In this document: in pieces, positions 10,506 to 22,281 of the stretch | Layout: the number at the start of each line of letters is the position of its first letter | Position numbering within the stretch: position 1 is the first letter of the stretch | NCBI GenBank assembly: GCA_000231825.2 | Contig: JH720316.1 | Coordinates: 586,498 to 650,497, forward strand | Origin: Tetrahymena elliotti 4EA | Taxonomy: Eukaryota > Ciliophora > Oligohymenophorea > Hymenostomatida > Tetrahymenidae | Reading direction: 5' to 3' | Length of the DNA stretch: 64,000 nt | Made by a program: the position numbers and the translations under genes | The notes under the pieces: generated by a model | Databases searched by the model: none | Seen by the model: only the letters and a program-made list of their open reading frames with translations | Told to the model about the DNA's origin: nothing

Positions 10506-10773
10506 TTAGAATTTAATTTGAAATTAAAAATACATTAAATAAATATTATTAAACTAAAGAAAAATGCAAAAAGAATTGATGATAGAAAAAAGTCAAAGAA
10601 GAGAAATGAAAGAGAAGACATGTTTAAAGTATTTAGGACAACAAAATTATGTTAACTTTTTGAATTAAATTGATTTTGAAGAGATTATTAATTAATTAAT
10701 TTTAATGATAAAATTGATATTATTTAAACTATGTGGAGGACAGATAGTTAATATTAAAATTAATTTTATTAAT

Positions 10774-12039
10774 TCATTAACATTAAAAGCATATTCTTTA
10801 ATTTTAATCTTAATTTACATACATATAAGAATTTAAATTCGTCCTTAAGCATTTCCAGCACTTGAAAGGAATATCATCAAAGGAATCTTTAAAACTACTA
10901 TCATAAAGAAGATAACAGTTCTTGAAATCATAAATATCATTTGAAATTCTTTCATATATTATATTTATTGTCATATCAGGTTATTCAACATTTATTTATG
11001 ATAGAGAGTCTTGCTATGAATATACTAAGACTTAGACTTAAAATTATTTGTAAAATATGGACATATCTTCTGACTTATAATCGATTTCTAAAGATTTAAA
11101 AAGGAACCTTACAAAGGACATAAGCACTCCAAGAGGTTCTTTATTTGAGTTTAAATATCTACAGAATTATTTGTTGATATTTTGCGAATTGATTAAGCGC
11201 TATTTAATTAAATAAAGCAATGTGTTCATGAATGATTCTGTTTAAGAACTATTAAGTTCATCTGATTTTTAAAATTCCTTGTATTTCAAGTGAATTTTCT
11301 TAAAAACACCAAAGTATTAGATAGGTTGATTCAAAATCTTCTCAAAGATTCCAACTAAAACTACTATCTAATTTTTGTATTTCACTATTCTCTTGCCATA
11401 GTCTTCTTATTTTTATGGGGAGTTTTTATTGTAACTTTCTGTGTTATGAAAGTAAAAATAGCGAATAAAACTAAATTCATTATTGCTATTTATTAGCTAT
11501 GAATTATAATTTAACCATGAACTAACATCCTTAGATACTATTTCATTTTTTAAATCCATCAAGGAATTAACCTAAACTTCTATATTTGTTGATGGTATTT
11601 AAGCTGGTTAAACATTTTATAATTAAAAGGCTTCTATAATATTTAAGATCTTAATATCCACTATTTATGAAACAGTAAGTTCATCTAAAGGAATGACTAA
11701 TCCATGTACACATAATTGATGCTAATTGCTTTAATAACTTTTAGAATATTGACTATCTAATTGATTCATTTATGAATTCTTTAGCTTATCCCTTTAAATA
11801 AATAAGCTATTTTAGCTACTATTGGAAGAATTCAATAACGATTAATATAAAGACGAATTTTATATATATGAAAGCTCATTTGCTAGATAAATTTGAGAAA
11901 AATTTTAATCCATTTCTTTACTAAAACTAACTAATCCGCTTGTTTGTAAAACTAAAATATTAAACCAAATTCTTTATAATTTAATCTTTTTTAATTAAAA
12001 AACTCTTAATAATTATTAATTAATGCTATCTTATTACAT
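10774..12039 (-). CDS. hypothetical protein, 421 residues, C-terminal CxxC...CxxC
   Basis: One uninterrupted frame of 422 codons runs from ATG (MQQDSINQQLLRVFQLKK) to TGA, with an in-frame TGA upstream of the start. The middle is Ser/Asn/Gln-rich. A basic-hydrophobic stretch (GKRIVKYKNQIVVLVGIFE) could be part of an alpha/beta or PAS-like fold, but I cannot assign it. Residues 394-420 hold C394xxC397 and C417xxC420, a zinc-ribbon-like pair. A decayed paralogue lies at 8160-8940 and a tail fragment at 10411-10505, so the family has been duplicating locally. No function can be given. Confidence 0.75.
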
Positions 12040-12948
12040 CAGGCATTTAGGCAAAAAATGTTTAAATCAATAGCAAAAAAATATAAAAATATCTTTAAAA
12101 CTCCTCAAATTATATTTATGTGTTATTGAATCATTAGAAATAATGCAAATTCATATTTGCAAAGAAAACAACACATTTTTTGCTAATAAAAGGGTGGATA
12201 ACATCAACTAAAAGTATTTTATCAATAATTTTTTAAAGAGTTTTTTAGGAATAAAATCAATGTAATTCAAATAATTAATATTTTTATTATTTTTTATTTC
12301 TTCAAGATGTTAACATAAAACAGCATTTTTTTCCAATTATTTTTAAAATAGATTTTTATCCTTTGAACTTTTATTTTAAAAAATGAATTTAAATTTTTCC
12401 AAGAATAGTTTCATTACAAATAGTTTATTGAGAATTCAAATTATTATTCTGTTTTAGCTTATATCTAATTAAAGAAAACTTTTTAAATAAATAGATAAAA
12501 AGAAATACCGTAAATATTTTAATTAAGATTGATTTAAATTTAAGGTTTAAAAAATTTAAAAAGTAATTTAAAAATAATTTTGCTCGAAAAAATGTGTATT
12601 TTAAAAATTCAAAAATGAAAAGAAAATTTGCAATAAATAAATAGAAATGATAATTAAAATGAATTGAAATTTAGAATGCAAAGTTTTAGATTGAAGTAAA
12701 ATCTTAATTCAGAGGAAATTTTTTAATTCAAGTTAAAGATTTTAAATCACAAAGTGTATAAAACATGCATGAATTGTATGTATATATTTTTAGTTTGTAT
12801 ATAAATATATTGATTGGTGGGTGGATGGATGGATAGATACATTCAATAGTTTTGCTGATTTAGAGAAAAGAGAATTTAATAGAATGAAAATGAAATAAAT
12901 TAGAAGATTTATTATACATGTATATAATTATTTTTTTTATTAAAACTG
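12040..12948. other. gene-free spacer with GGAT/GATA microsatellite
   Basis: AT-rich; a GGTGGGTGGATGGATGGATA run lies near 12818-12840. It separates the 3' end of the kinase gene from the promoter side of the 421-residue gene. Confidence 0.5.
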
Positions 12949-15900
12949 TCATTATTTTTCTTTTGTGTGGTTACTGACTGCACTATTAACAGTCATAATG
13001 CTATTGCTTATATTATGTAGACCAGAATTTATTTTACTTTTTCTAACTTTATATTTTTAAACATTTACAAGTGAGTAAGAATTGCTGATTAGAGAGTTTG
13101 TTACAGCCTTAAACTTTAAGTGTTCGCTTTTGCTATTTTCCATAGCTTGAGCTTATATTTATTGTTATTATTATTCATTGAGTTAGGATGAGATTCTGCT
13201 GCTATTGCTGATATTATTAAGGTAAGATTTGTTATTAGAATTACTTATTGGTGCATTTAAGTAATAGTTTTATGAATGTGGCCAACCAGTCAGTTTTTAA
13301 CTACTTTTCTATTACACTATATCATCTATTGTAGAGTTAATTCCATCATTATTAGTTAAATGATGATTTATATTTGAGTCATTATTTATGCTAAAATTAC
13401 AAATTAAAGGTTCCTTTTAGATCATTTGCTGTTTTAATCCTAAATAGTATTTTGACTCATTTGAGTGCTAGTCTTTTTTGCACATGGGCGATTCACTGAT
13501 TACTCTGATTTTTGGTTCTTTTACCTATATTATATTTTAATTATTAGTAAGGCTTAAATGAGTTTAATTATATTTATTTACATCTTTATTTATAGAAGGA
13601 TTTTAGTTATAGGATTAATCTTATTTTTTAGCTTCACTCTGAGAATTTGATTCACTAGTTTCAGGCTTTTTAATAACAACATTTGAATTTGATTTATTTG
13701 TGTTATGATTATTATTAGCATTGCTATTTTTTTCTATAATATTCAAATAATTTTAAATGTTTTTCTAAATGCTGCTTGATCCTATTGAATATAAAATAAT
13801 TAATTTTTTTTCAATTTAGAATTATGATTAAATTCAACACCTAAAATAATAAATAAATGAATGAATTAATTTATAACCTTGTCTGAAGAATTTATTTTTA
13901 GTTGGATCATCAACTAAACTCTACTGTATCATTTAGTTATTTTCTCTTTCAGCTGAAACGAATCTTCTTGATGATCTAGAAATTTATTTAGCCTTGAATT
14001 TCTTTTCTGGAGATGCTTGGGTGTTATGAGAATTGTTAACGTTATTGCTATTATTTTAATTATTTATTATATTATTATTGCTATTACTTCTTTTCTATTA
14101 TTACGAAATTAAATGGTGAGAGCCATTGATAAATAGACTATTTTAATTGTTAATTTGATTATTGTTGTTCATGCTGCTATTTATATTGTTTAACTCAGGA
14201 GTTGCACTCTTTCTTATTCTCACTTTAAAAGCTGAAGTAGAGTTTCCTTATGTACTGTTTCTTTGGCTGATAACCTTTAGCTTTTATCTAATAGAGCTCG
14301 TTTCACTAAAAATAAAACATTAATTGTCAATCTCAAGAAAACTAAAATAATGAAAATATTACTGATAAGCTGGTTCTGTGATACTAGGTGTTTTTTATGA
14401 TTGTTTTGAATAGTAATTATTAGAGGATAAACTTTATTATTATTTTTCTGCTTCTATTGTATTATTATTTATATGACTGCTATTAATTGTATTGTTTCTA
14501 ATTTAAATTAATAAAATATATTTCAAAAAATATTAAAAAAAAAAAACAAAATTTACATCATGCTATTTGAAATGTTGGGTGCATTTAAGGATGAAGAATA
14601 TTAGTGATTATTGAAAAAGACAGGAAGGTATTGTTTATATTAGTTTTGGGCAGAAACATCTTTGGAAAATCCACCCTTTTAGTTAGCAGACCGAATTAAA
14701 TTTGCTATTTTTTCATTTGTGTTTTTAATCTAAGTGTTTGTGGAAGAAGCTCCTATGGACGGTCTGATTTATGGAGATTTCATTGTGGATATATCTTCAG
14801 ACTCATTATTAACATTTTCTTTTTGATTTATACTGCTTATTCCCATTAATTTTCTTGAGAAACCAGTTTCACTTTTAGTTTTTTAATGGATTTTTACAAT
14901 GATTTTGGACTGATTTTTATTTGAAGTCTAGTTGTTTGATTAAGGATTTTCTGATGATTGAATAATTTGCAATTGTAACTATGTAAGATTTTCTTCTTTG
15001 GAAGAATTAACTCTTCTAGGAGCAGAGGAAATTTTGTAATTTGAAATATTAGGTTCAGTTCTTTAATAAATCTCTGAATTATTTTATAGAATATTTTAGT
15101 TATCAATTTTATTAACAGAGAGTTCTTAATTATTATTTTCTTATGCACCATTTCTGGATTTCTACACCCCTTTAACATAGTGCAATTTAGAAATTTATAT
15201 GTTATATAAGTTATTCACACCATTTATTTTTTATTAATTTTAATAGATTTATTTTTTATCAAGTGAAGCTGATTTTTAATCTGACACAGTATTCATATTT
15301 TTCAATCTGTTTTCAATATCATTTTGCATTTACATTTCTTTTCCATTATATTTATCTGTTTTTTGTTCATCATCTGATTTTTCATTTTTCTTAGATAAAC
15401 TTTATGAGGATAAAATTTCACTTTCCTATTTATTGTAATGTTTATTTTCATCATTTATTTACTTAGAATTTGTATCATCTTGCTATTTTAATGATTATTA
15501 GAGATTGCTTATTTTTACTTTTCTAATTGGACTTCCTTTTTCACTTAGCTTGAAACCACTACCAAAAGTTGAATTATAGACTTATTTATTTTGCATTTTA
15601 TTTTCTAAATCTGCATTTTAATTGCTTGATTTCTCATTCAAATTGAAATTATTATTTATTTGTTCTTCTTCTTAAAAGAAATTTTACTTTCTTACAACCG
15701 AATCAGTCAAGCTGTATCCTTTTATGAAATTAATTTCACCAGCCTATTTTTCCTTTTAGCTGCTATTTAAATCTTGATAATTATTTTTATTAGCACTTGA
15801 AGAAAAGTTTGGAGATTTTTTTTGACTTTCCTCATTTTCATCATATGCAGTTAATTTATTATTTTTATTAGGAGATTTCAACACAACTAAAGGCTGTTTA

Positions 15901-18836
15901 TCATCTTTTAAGGTCCTAACATCGATATTTTTTTAGTTCGATTTATCTTAATCAGGACTTGAAATTAAAGGAGAATTTAAATAAGATCCATTCTTTCCTT
16001 TGTTCTCTGGAGTTGAATCTTTCTATCTTTCTTTCATCCTTTGCTATTATAAAGCAACATATTATTCAAAATTCTACAAAGGTGGCTTATTATCAATACT
16101 CTTTTTTATAGGAGTAGATGATTTATTTGGAGCTTGTTTATTCATAGCACTAACTCTTTCAGAATAATTAATATTAGTCTAATTAGGTTTTTCAGAACCA
16201 TTTTTATCATTAGTTTCTGAAATAATTTAATTTTATTCATCTATATTTTTATTTGAAGAGTTATTCATTTATATTTAATTATCTAATTGAATATTTTATG
16301 ATGGAGTTTTCTTTGGGGGAGGCCTTGAAAGATCAGCAATACTAACTCCTCCATTTCTAATATGGCTATTCAAAAGTAAATAATAAGTAGCTGTAACTTA
16401 ATTATGTTTATTATTTTAAATCATCACTCTTGCTTATTCACTATCTATACCATATTAATCTTTGATAACCTGAAGAATTAATGGATCTACTAAAATATCA
16501 TCTTTCCCAAATATAATACCCTTAAGTATAGGCTAATTGCTATTTAAAATACAAAAATCATGCTTTCTAATTGCTTCAATAGATAACCTTTTATCAGGAT
16601 TCTTCTCTAGAATTCCATTCAAAATACTTTTTGATCTATCAGTTAAAAATTTAGGCAACTTGACAGGCTCATTAATTATTTTTTTATATAAATCAGTTGT
16701 ATTTGAGTCTTCAAATGGTAAATAACCACAAAGCATAGCATATAAAATTATACCACAGCTCCAAATATCTGTCTTTAATCCTTCATATCTTTTGCCGCTC
16801 ACCATCTCAGGAGCTGCATAACAAGGAGACCCACAAGCTGTCTTTAATGTCTACCCATTTTCATACATATTACTCAATCCAAAATCAACCACTATTATTT
16901 AACAATATTTTTAGAAATATAATAATAAGAAAAATAAAGTCAAAAATGATTAAACTTCAAAATCCCATAAAAAGCTTAATTTTTAGGTACTTAAAAAGGG
17001 GGTAGATATTCTTAAATTTATTAAGTTCAGAAGGCACCTCTAAATTAAAATGATATATTAAATAACTTATCTCATATTAATATCTTATCTTGAAAATAAA
17101 GAATATACAAATAATATTTATAAGAATTGATTATATTAATCCAAAATCAACCATTATTATTTAATAATATTTTTAGAAATAAAATAAGAAAAATAATATC
17201 AAGAATCATTAAACTTCCTAATTAATCCAAAAAAAAACTTAATTTTTAGGTAGTAAAAAGGGGGTAGATATTCTTAAATTTATTAAGTTCAGAAGACACC
17301 TCCAAATTAAAATTAAATAACTAATATCATTACTATTAATATCTTATCTTGAAAATAAAGAATATCTTCCCAAATATAATTTATAAGAATTGATTAGATG
17401 GAATATAACTTCTTTTATCTTTGATTAGAAACATTTTTATTTTTAAGGGGTAGCTTAATGAGAAATAGCGATCTAGATTGTTTTTTAATAAATTATGGAA
17501 TAATTATTTTTCATAAAATTTAAATATTTGCATTTTGATGTTACTTTTTTCTTATCAAAATAACTATCTCCCACTCCACTGATATTTTTTATTAATAAAA
17601 ATACTTAGATTTTATTTATTTAATTAAATGATTGATTGATGAAATTGGATGATATAGATTCCAAATCTATATTTAAGATAATCTGGTATTTCAATTAGAT
17701 GAATTATATCTATTTTGAATTTTAACTGAATCATGAAATATTAATCTTTAATGTAGCTTAATGTAGGCTTTTAATAAATGTTGATAAGCTATTTTGTTAT
17801 AATTGCTCACATTTCTTTGGTTTGGTATATGGTTTATTTATCTTATTAGAAATATCAGTGGAATCAATTAAGAATGTAATCTAATTTGAGTGTAAATTAA
17901 TTTCTTTTTATTTAATCATCATTTGGCCTATTTTATTTATTCCTTAAATTTTATTTGGTTTTTACCTTTTATATTATTATTGCAGTCAAGTAGGAGATTC
18001 TCTGGCTTTAGATCTCTATGAACTATATTGTTTTAATGAAGGTATTCAACTGCACTAAGTATTTACAAGAGAAATCTGGCAGATTATCTCTCATTTAGTC
18101 TGTTTAATTAGTTAAAATAATTTGTTGATTGTTAGAATAAACCAAAATGAATGAAATCCACCTGTTTCTTTTAACTATGAAATCAAATAGCTCATTGTTT
18201 GGTGCATATTCTGTTATTAGAAATAACTGCGTTTATGATTCAATAATCTATATTATTATCATATTTAAAATGATTTAATTACATAGACATCAGTCATTGT
18301 TTCAAACAGCTAGCTAAAAACTGCTCAAATATTTAAGAAATTTACTTCATAAAGCTAAATTATATTAGGATGTCTAATCTTTCTTAAAATTTATATCTCT
18401 CTTGCTACTCTAATTTTATCAGATTCATCTACTATTTTATCTTTATCTAATATTTTAATAGCCACCTAATTTTCATTTATCCAAAATATATTTAATGATC
18501 TTGCTTTATCCCATCTTAACAATCAATAAAATAAATGCATAAAAATCAGCTAAATCTGACTTAATTTTTTGTTAATCTAATTATTTTCATTACATTCTCC
18601 ATCGTGTAAGTATGAAGGCCCATTTTGACTTTTCCAAAAGTACCTCTCCCTATTGTTTTGCCTGTTTAAAAATAATTTAGATGCTGTTTAAATGCTAACC
18701 TTTCAAGTGATTAATAAAGAACAAATAAGGAATATATGACGACTATCTTAGCCAAATATAAACATGAAAATGAAATTTCCTTACCTACATAGTAATTCCC
18801 AATAATGGCAAAATATCCTTCTGGGGCTTGATTCAT
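12949..18836 (-). CDS. SNF1/AMPK-MARK-like Ser/Thr protein kinase with UBA-like domain and long Asn-rich tail
   Basis: Ten exons: 18836-18785, 18661-18594, 18465-18346, 18309-18283, 18247-18162, 18099-17966, 16891-14557, 14497-14363, 14305-13878 and 13781-12949. They sum to 1406 codons (1405 residues). The kinase domain covers about residues 14-275: GRGTFGKVKMG, VAIK, HRDLKPEN, DFGLSNMY, a T-loop LKT180ACGSPCYAAPE typical of LKB1-activated kinases, and TDIWSCGIILYAMLCGYLPF. A UBA-like segment follows at about 297-336 (DPLILQVIKDQYGIDSEQAR), as in SNF1/MARK kinases. The remaining thousand residues are Asn/Ser/Lys-rich with no domain seen. Exon 4 is only 27 nt between introns of 36 and 35 nt, and intron 6 is 1074 nt. 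The frame stays open upstream of this ATG, so the N-terminus may be longer. Confidence 0.88.
16875..17397. repeat. tandem duplication (about 260 bp) across an intron-exon junction
   Basis: Copy A is about 16875-17134 and copy B about 17138-17397, both starting AATCCAAAATCAACC and ending TATAAGAATTGATTA. Copy A contains the working 3' splice site and first codons (VDFGL) of the DFG exon. Copy B lies wholly inside the intron, and the acceptor TAG of copy A is TAA there. Confidence 0.85.
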
Positions 18837-21800
18837 TATAAAGCTATCTTCCCTTTAGATTGGGAGTGACTTTGCTATATTCTAATGTGAATCTTAAAAT
18901 TTATAATTTATAGTTAATTGATAGTTTGCTTGCTTTCTTTATTTATTTGTTTGATACTTCGTATTTATATTATAACTAAACCTTTTTAATTAGCTGCTTA
19001 TTTTATAAAATGCTTGATATTTAGATAGATTGATAGATAAATTCTTTGCTTTCAAAGTTTGTTAACTATTTGATTTGTTTTTTCTTACTGTTGCCTTTCT
19101 TAATAAATTGGTTGATTTTCAACACATTTATAAATATTTTTTTATCTTTTAATCTCTCAAGTAATTCTAATAATATTAATACCATTTAGCGCAAGACATA
19201 CTATCACACACTTTTTTTCAGCTGATCTCATCCAAATCTAATTATACAAATAAATCCAATAAATATAAGAAAAAACTACTTCAAAAATAAAACAGATGTT
19301 ATGGTCCTTAATTACAATACAAATAAAATACTTTAAATAAATAAAAACTGTCATTTATCCTTAAAAGGATCTGTTAAAAAATTATAAGCCAAACAAATAA
19401 AAAATAAATATGAAAATAGTAATAGAGAGTTATTTGTTTCTTTGTCTTTAGCCTTTGAATTAAATTTATGTTTTGATCAAATTATCTGCATATTTCAAAA
19501 AATTGATTTTGCCTAATAATTTATATTAATATAATTAATTAATATAAATTAAGTCTTTGTAAACTATGTAACCTAAATACTTCAATAAATTTCAAATAGT
19601 ATCTAAATAAATTCAAAGCCACTTACTTTATTCTCAACGAACGCATGTTTGTTATCAAGTTTCTTTTTTAAACTTCAACAGAATTTCTTCAATAAATTAT
19701 TTATGCAGAAAATAAGAATAAAATAATTTTTCTTAAAATTTTATTTATCTCTCAAAGTAATTACAATTCTTTTAAAATTAATAATTTATTAAATTTTACT
19801 TAAACTTATAAAATTCTCTTTACTTTTTTAAATTTATCCAAAGCTTTTAACCATCAATTTTGAAAGAAATTTATCAATTAAATTGGCTATTCTAATTCTA
19901 AATTATTAAATTCGTGAGGTGAATGAATATGAGAAAATCTTGCAAAAAAAAAATGGACTCATATAATTTAATCTTACACTTTTTTTATTTTCACTTTAAA
20001 ATAAAATATTTTTTAGAAATAATACAGATTTTTAAAAGAAAAAAACTATTATTTGAAATTTTATTTGATTATTTTTTTTTTAATATTTAACATTTGATAT
20101 CAGAATTTAAAACACAGAGATGTTTTTTGAAATATCTGTATTCATAAACTTTATTAGAGTGGTGAAAATATCAAATCAATGCATAATTTTATTAGTATTA
20201 ATTCATAAGGTTATTTTCAAAGAAAAACGCAAGTAAATTTTGTATAAGATATATGGATTTTTAATGAAGGTAAAATAAATAATATTAAATTAATTTAGAA
20301 AAAGAAGTGAAGTTTAATAAAAAAGAATAAATGACTTATTAAAATTTAGTTAGTGAATAAATCTAATGTTAAAATAATATTAAAATATTTTATTCATAAA
20401 ACTATTCAACTAAATTTTGATTTTTTACTGTTGATAGTCTTTTAGTTTATTTTTCAAAGGAAAGATTTAAATCCTTCAAACTTCATTTAAAAATAAAAAC
20501 ATATTTCTTGAAGGCTGATTTAATTTTTAAATTTTCCTTTTTCATATCTTATTGGAAAGCAAATGGGGAGTTAGAAAGTTCTTTTTAAAATATGCTTATC
20601 TAATTATTAATATTAAATTTCTTATTTTTTTAATTTTTAATTAAAAATTTTAGCATAATATTGTCATATTTAAGGTGTTTTTTCATTTTGCTTTAATTAT
20701 TATTTGATTTTTATTGTTTATTTTTATTTTTATTGTTTTATTTGATTTTTTTATTTTTATTTATTTATTTTAATTTTATTTATCTATTTTTATTTAATTT
20801 TATTTTTTATTTTGAGGCTGATAGATTATTAAATTGCACAAAAGTAATTCATTTAAATTCATTCTTCTTGATGATCTTGGTCTCAATCGCATTAAAAATT
20901 TCCTATAAAAAAATACTAATTATAATTTATTTAATTTGGCTAAGAGAAAATCGACTATATTCTTTTAGAATAAGTCATTTGTTTTCTTTTTTTGTTTGGT
21001 ATTTTGACAATCTGAGTAGCTCAAATAATAAATCAATAGATTTTGATTATTATGTGCATTTTGGGATGCTAAGTCTAGTTTTGCATTTGGATGGATGGTT
21101 GTTACTTTAAAAATTTGAGTGGAGATTCGTTTTAATGTGGGAGTTTATGTCGATTTAAAAACTTTGACTATCCAAATGCATAATAGAAATAGCTGTCCTT
21201 TTACTTTTTAAATTTTTTTTTTAGTAATTTTATTACTTTAATTAATTATATTTCCTTTCTTATCTTCAAACTAATTTTCCCTTACCAAGTCGATTAATTA
21301 ATTTTTCCTCTCTCAAAAGATTTTTCTTAATTTTTCAAAAATAAGTTTTTCCCTCTATTTCTAATCAAACATTAATTTTCCACTTTTTGATTTCTAATCA
21401 AAAGTCTCTTCTCCCCACTCTCAAGCAATTAAAAAGTATTAAATTTTTTGAATTGAAAAAATTTCTAAGATGAATGGCTTTTTTCATTCTCTTTCTAACA
21501 AGTCCACTTTTATGAACAATAAAACGTTTAATTTCATTTTAATAAAATAATATTTTAATTTTCAAAAATAAACATTTAATATATCATTTTAACATTTAAA
21601 TATTAAATTTTTATTCTTAAAAAAAATAGAAAAATTCTAGCTTAAATATCAACAAAAGCAATTTAAAAATTTGAAAAAAGGAAATAAAATTTAAAATGAA
21701 AGAACAAAAAGCATAAAATTGTTTTAAAATTAAATGAAAAATATAATTATTCAATTTCAATGAAAATAATTTTAAATTCAATTTTATAATCAGAATGATT

Positions 21801-22281
21801 TTTTTTCTTTCTTTTTCAAGCAAGTCTATTTTGAATGGGCGGGTATTCAGTATATTAAAATTAAAGAACCTATCATTTTTATTATTGAATTGTTATTTAA
21901 ATAACAGGAAATATTAATGAAACATTTCCAGAATTTACTTTAAAACTTTATCACATATTTTTTTTAAGAAATAGCCATTGATCAACAAAGATTTGCACTT
22001 TTTCTGCCTATCAATCATTTTAGAATGTAATTTTCATTATATTAAATAACATTTTAATTTTCAAAAATAATTATTTAATATTTTGTCGTTCTTTTTGATT
22101 CAATAAAAAAAAAGAGCAAAATTTGAGCACAATAAAATGATAATCAATGAAAATAATATAAAATTTTAATAAAAGAAGTAAAATTGAAGAACCTAAAATG
22201 AAAGAACAAAAAGCATCAAATTATATTAAGTTAATTAAAAAATAACAATATAAATGAAAATAATTTAAATACAAGTTAGTT
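18837..22281. other. gene-poor stretch
   Basis: Just above 18837 the kinase frame continues as low-complexity Gln/Asn/Lys codons that may be coding or 5' UTR. The rest is AT-rich. A hydrophobic standard-code frame at 20733-21110 is T-run sequence rather than a gene. Related blocks at 21480-21800 and 21830-22260 (AAAGAACAAAAAGCAT, TTTTAATTTTCAAAAATAA) point to an old duplication. Confidence 0.45.

Noticed and set aside
20733..21110. 125-residue hydrophobic standard-code frame on the plus strand
   Set aside because: It is mostly Phe/Leu/Ile/Tyr from T-rich runs, has no Gln-coding TAA/TAG usage typical of real genes here, and no recognisable motif.
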